From an uncultured Porphyromonadaceae bacterium (GTDB lineage: Bacteria > Bacteroidota > Bacteroidia > Bacteroidales > Muribaculaceae): a stretch of DNA of 23,986 nt. The stretch is from NCBI GenBank assembly GCA_947178245.1, contig CAMWXO010000008.1, forward strand, positions 1-23,986, read 5' to 3'. Below are positions 22,610 through 23,986 of the stretch, piece after piece. Under the pieces are notes generated by a model, which worked only from the letters and a program-made list of their open reading frames with translations, did not search any database and was not told the DNA's origin. Position 1 is the stretch's first letter, and the number at the start of each line of letters is the position of its first letter. The position numbers were made by a program, and so were the translations under genes.

Positions 22610-23637
22610 AGCTCGATCAGTTCATCGGGACGGAAATCGCGGATGGCTTTGCTCCCTATCGCCTCATCCCAGCGCATAGGCGACACGCCGCCCCCCGGAC
22701 GCTTCACGTAGATGTTGTCTTCCGTCAGTGTCTCCCCTTTCCTTATGGGCCGTATGGCTACGATGCTCTTACGGGCAATCTCGATGTTGGCCCTTTCGGA
22801 GTCTGTCACTCTCTTCTCTCCGTCGCCCAGAGCTTCCTCCACATGGCGTATGCCCTCTATCATGGCCTTCAGCTCGTCAGGCTCGAGCGAGGCCTTGTGG
22901 TCGGGGCCGGGCATTTCGCGCGAGAGGGTGAAATGCTTCTCTATCACTGTGGCCCCGAGCGCTGCCGCGGCTATAGGGGCCTCGATGCCGAGTGAGTGGT
23001 CGCTGAAGCCGGTCTTTGTGCCGAGACGCTCGGCGAGAGTGAGCATAGCGCGCAGGTTGATGTCGGAGTAGGGAGTGGGATATTGCGTGTTGCAGTGCAG
23101 CACTGTGATGTCGTCGCGCGTCAGTCCGGGCCGGAAGCCTTCAGGAGTGGTGCGGTGGGTGCCGGTGAGGATCTGAATGGCTTCTTCAATCTCTTCAATG
23201 GTAGACATTCCGGTAGAAAGGATCACTGGAGTGCCTGTTTCCGCTATTTTGCGCAGATATGGGAGATTGGTGATTTCTCCCGAAGGAATCTTGAAAAAGT
23301 CCTGGCCGAGGTCGGCGAGCAGTTCGATTGAGGTCAGATCGAAAGGAGTCGACATGAAGCCGATTCCCTTCTCCCGGCAGAAATCGCGCAGCGGTGCGTA
23401 GGCCGAGAGGGGGAGGTGTATCTTGCGGCACATATCGAGTTGCGATTCCTCTATTCCGGTGTTTTCTTTCTGATATTCAGCCTGCGGCGCAAACTCTGAG
23501 ATTACGAGTTCCGGCACCGCCGTCTGAAACTTCACGTAGTCGGCGCCGGCTTCTTTTGCGGCGACCACCATCTTTTTTGCTGTCTCGAAGTCACCGTTGT
23601 GGTTCACTCCGGCCTCTGCTATGATGATACTTCTCAT
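22606..23637 (-). CDS. neuB: N-acetylneuraminate synthase family protein
   Basis: A 343-residue enzyme that condenses ManNAc (or a related hexose) with phosphoenolpyruvate to form a nonulosonic acid. The start at 23637 gives MRSIIIAEAGVNHNGD, the standard family N-terminus, and lies just after an exact promoter; a longer reading from 23691 overlaps that promoter. TIM-barrel motifs are VKFQTAVPE, GFMSTPFD, FKIPSGEITNLPYL, STGMST, LHCNTQYPTP, GFSDHSLG and IEKHFTLSREMPGPDHKAS. The C-terminal SAF/antifreeze-like domain (about 285-343) is complete, with KSIVAIRPIRKGETLTEDNI and KRPGGGVSPM. It is the first gene of the neuBC pair and overlaps neuC by four bases. Confidence 0.92.
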   Translation of the reverse strand: MRSIIIAEAGVNHNGDFETAKKMVVAAKEAGADYVKFQTAVPELVISEFAPQAEYQKENTGIEESQLDMCRKIHLPLSAYAPLRDFCREKGIGFMSTPFDLTSIELLADLGQDFFKIPSGEITNLPYLRKIAETGTPVILSTGMSTIEEIEEAIQILTGTHRTTPEGFRPGLTRDDITVLHCNTQYPTPYSDINLRAMLTLAERLGTKTGFSDHSLGIEAPIAAAALGATVIEKHFTLSREMPGPDHKASLEPDELKAMIEGIRHVEEALGDGEKRVTDSERANIEIARKSIVAIRPIRKGETLTEDNIYVKRPGGGVSPMRWDEAIGSKAIRDFRPDELIEL

Positions 23638-23660
23638 TATCAGGTATAGTTTTCTAAGCC

Positions 23661-23692
23661 CAAAATTAGTGAATATCTCCGACATTACCAAA
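23661..23692 (-). promoter_or_regulatory. Promoter of neuBC
   Basis: On the minus strand TTTG (23689-23692) and TAATTTTG (23661-23668) are 20 bases apart, a full match. The transcript would start near 23655 and reach the neuB ATG at 23637 after about 18 bases, which supports that start over the longer reading. Confidence 0.75.
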
Positions 23693-23780
23693 TAATACAG
23701 ACGAGGCTTATGCGTTATGGCTGAGAATCAGGATGATGAATGATCATGCATAAAAAAGTTTGAAAAAAATAGCGAAAATA

Positions 23781-23812
23781 TTTGGCGGAATCGGAAATTT
23801 GTTGTAATTTTG
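23781..23812 (+). promoter_or_regulatory. Promoter of the tRNA-Pro transcript
   Basis: TTTG (23781-23784) and TAATTTTG (23805-23812), spaced by 20 bases, match the Bacteroidetes promoter. The start near 23818 would leave a leader of about 115 bases before the tRNA. Confidence 0.75.
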
Positions 23813-23817
23813 CATCG

Positions 23818-23932
23818 CTTTAGCAAGGAACCCCTCGCAGAAATGCGAAAGATATCTGCTCCGAAAGGATCAAGCGGCATTGCCCCCAGCGATGTTTGCA
23901 GAGGATATCGGTTGGTTCCGGCTTAGCCGCTT
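23818..23932 (+). other. Long, apparently structured leader before tRNA-Pro
   Basis: No reading frame of note is seen. Several small hairpins can form: TCGCA-GAAA-TGCGA (23835-23848), TCC-GAAA-GGA (23860-23869) and GGC-ATT-GCC (23876-23884). GATATC (23851-23856) followed by TGC could also close against GCA (23898-23900) and GATATC (23904-23909). Two GAAA loops of the GNRA class stand out. It may be only a processed tRNA leader or a separate small RNA; it matches no RNA family I recognise. Confidence 0.4.
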
Positions 23933-23986
23933 CGGGGTGTAGCTCAGTCCGGTTAGAGTGTGCGTCTGGGGGGCGTGAGGTCGCAA
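23933..23986 (+). tRNA. tRNA-Pro (anticodon GGG), truncated by the window end
   Basis: The 5' 54 bases of a tRNA are present: acceptor strand CGGGGTG, a D-arm with the usual AGCTCAGTCCGGTTAGAGT form, and an anticodon arm whose loop reads CTGGGGG with anticodon GGG. The anticodon stem as seen (TGCGT/GCGTG) contains three wobble pairs. The T-arm and 3' acceptor strand lie beyond the window, so the assignment rests on the 5' half. Confidence 0.8.

Noticed and set aside
23818..23932. tRNA-Pro leader considered as SRP (4.5S) RNA or a known riboswitch
   Set aside because: The conserved SRP tetraloop and asymmetric-loop sequence is absent and no riboswitch core was recognised.
1..23986. CRISPR arrays, insertion sequences or integrase-bearing islands
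   Set aside because: No regularly spaced repeats, transposase, recombinase or paired terminal inverted repeats were found in the window.

Overview
The window looks like a chromosomal segment of a Bacteroidales bacterium, possibly of the gut family Muribaculaceae. The order is well supported; the family is a weaker inference. Evidence for the order: at least five promoters fit the Bacteroidetes pattern TTTG-N20-TAnnTTTG; a PorX-like PglZ response regulator sits beside a PorW/SprE-like lipoprotein, both tied to the type IX secretion system (T9SS); DUF4294, WbqC and PCMD-type proteins are present; and gene starts show little Shine-Dalgarno sequence. Coding DNA is moderately GC-rich. The first gene (355-732) and the Bro-N gene (20678-21499) look more AT-rich than their neighbours.

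Left part (1-7367). A small Ros/MucR-like zinc-finger protein is followed by a UDP-sugar dehydrogenase (1002-2285) with its own clear promoter. A minus-strand cluster then reads tatD-like, PCMD-domain protein, dapB, lepB, wbqC-like, DUF4294 protein. Short gaps and overlaps suggest one operon joining lysine/peptidoglycan precursor synthesis, protein export and envelope proteins.

Middle part (7368-16955). Two near-identical tRNA-Asp units lie in tandem, each with promoter, leader hairpin and terminator. Next is a tightly coupled minus-strand operon lpxB - porW-like - porX-like, in which each gene overlaps the next. A divergent beta-helix lipoprotein gene converges on an outer-membrane phospholipase A gene, which follows a glycine-zipper OmpA-family lipoprotein gene. 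Most of this part concerns outer-membrane construction, lipid maintenance and secretion control.

Right part (17130-23986). A MATE exporter and an unusual tRNA nucleotidyltransferase-family protein (degenerate HD motif, very basic tail) form a plus-strand pair. A nonulosonic (sialic) acid trio follows on the minus strand: neuB and neuC overlap, while neuA is separated from them by a plus-strand Bro-N/DinD-like gene carrying a perfect 25-bp palindrome. neuB and neuA each have an exact TTTG-N20 promoter. Together the three would make CMP-Neu5Ac or a relative from UDP-GlcNAc (or GDP-GlcNAc). The window ends inside a tRNA-Pro gene preceded by a long, apparently structured leader.

I did not find a clearly novel multi-gene defence or mobile system. 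The best leads are the Bro-N gene and its palindrome inside the neu cluster, the nucleotidyltransferase that has lost its HD residues, the lpxB-porW-porX coupling, and the tRNA leaders.
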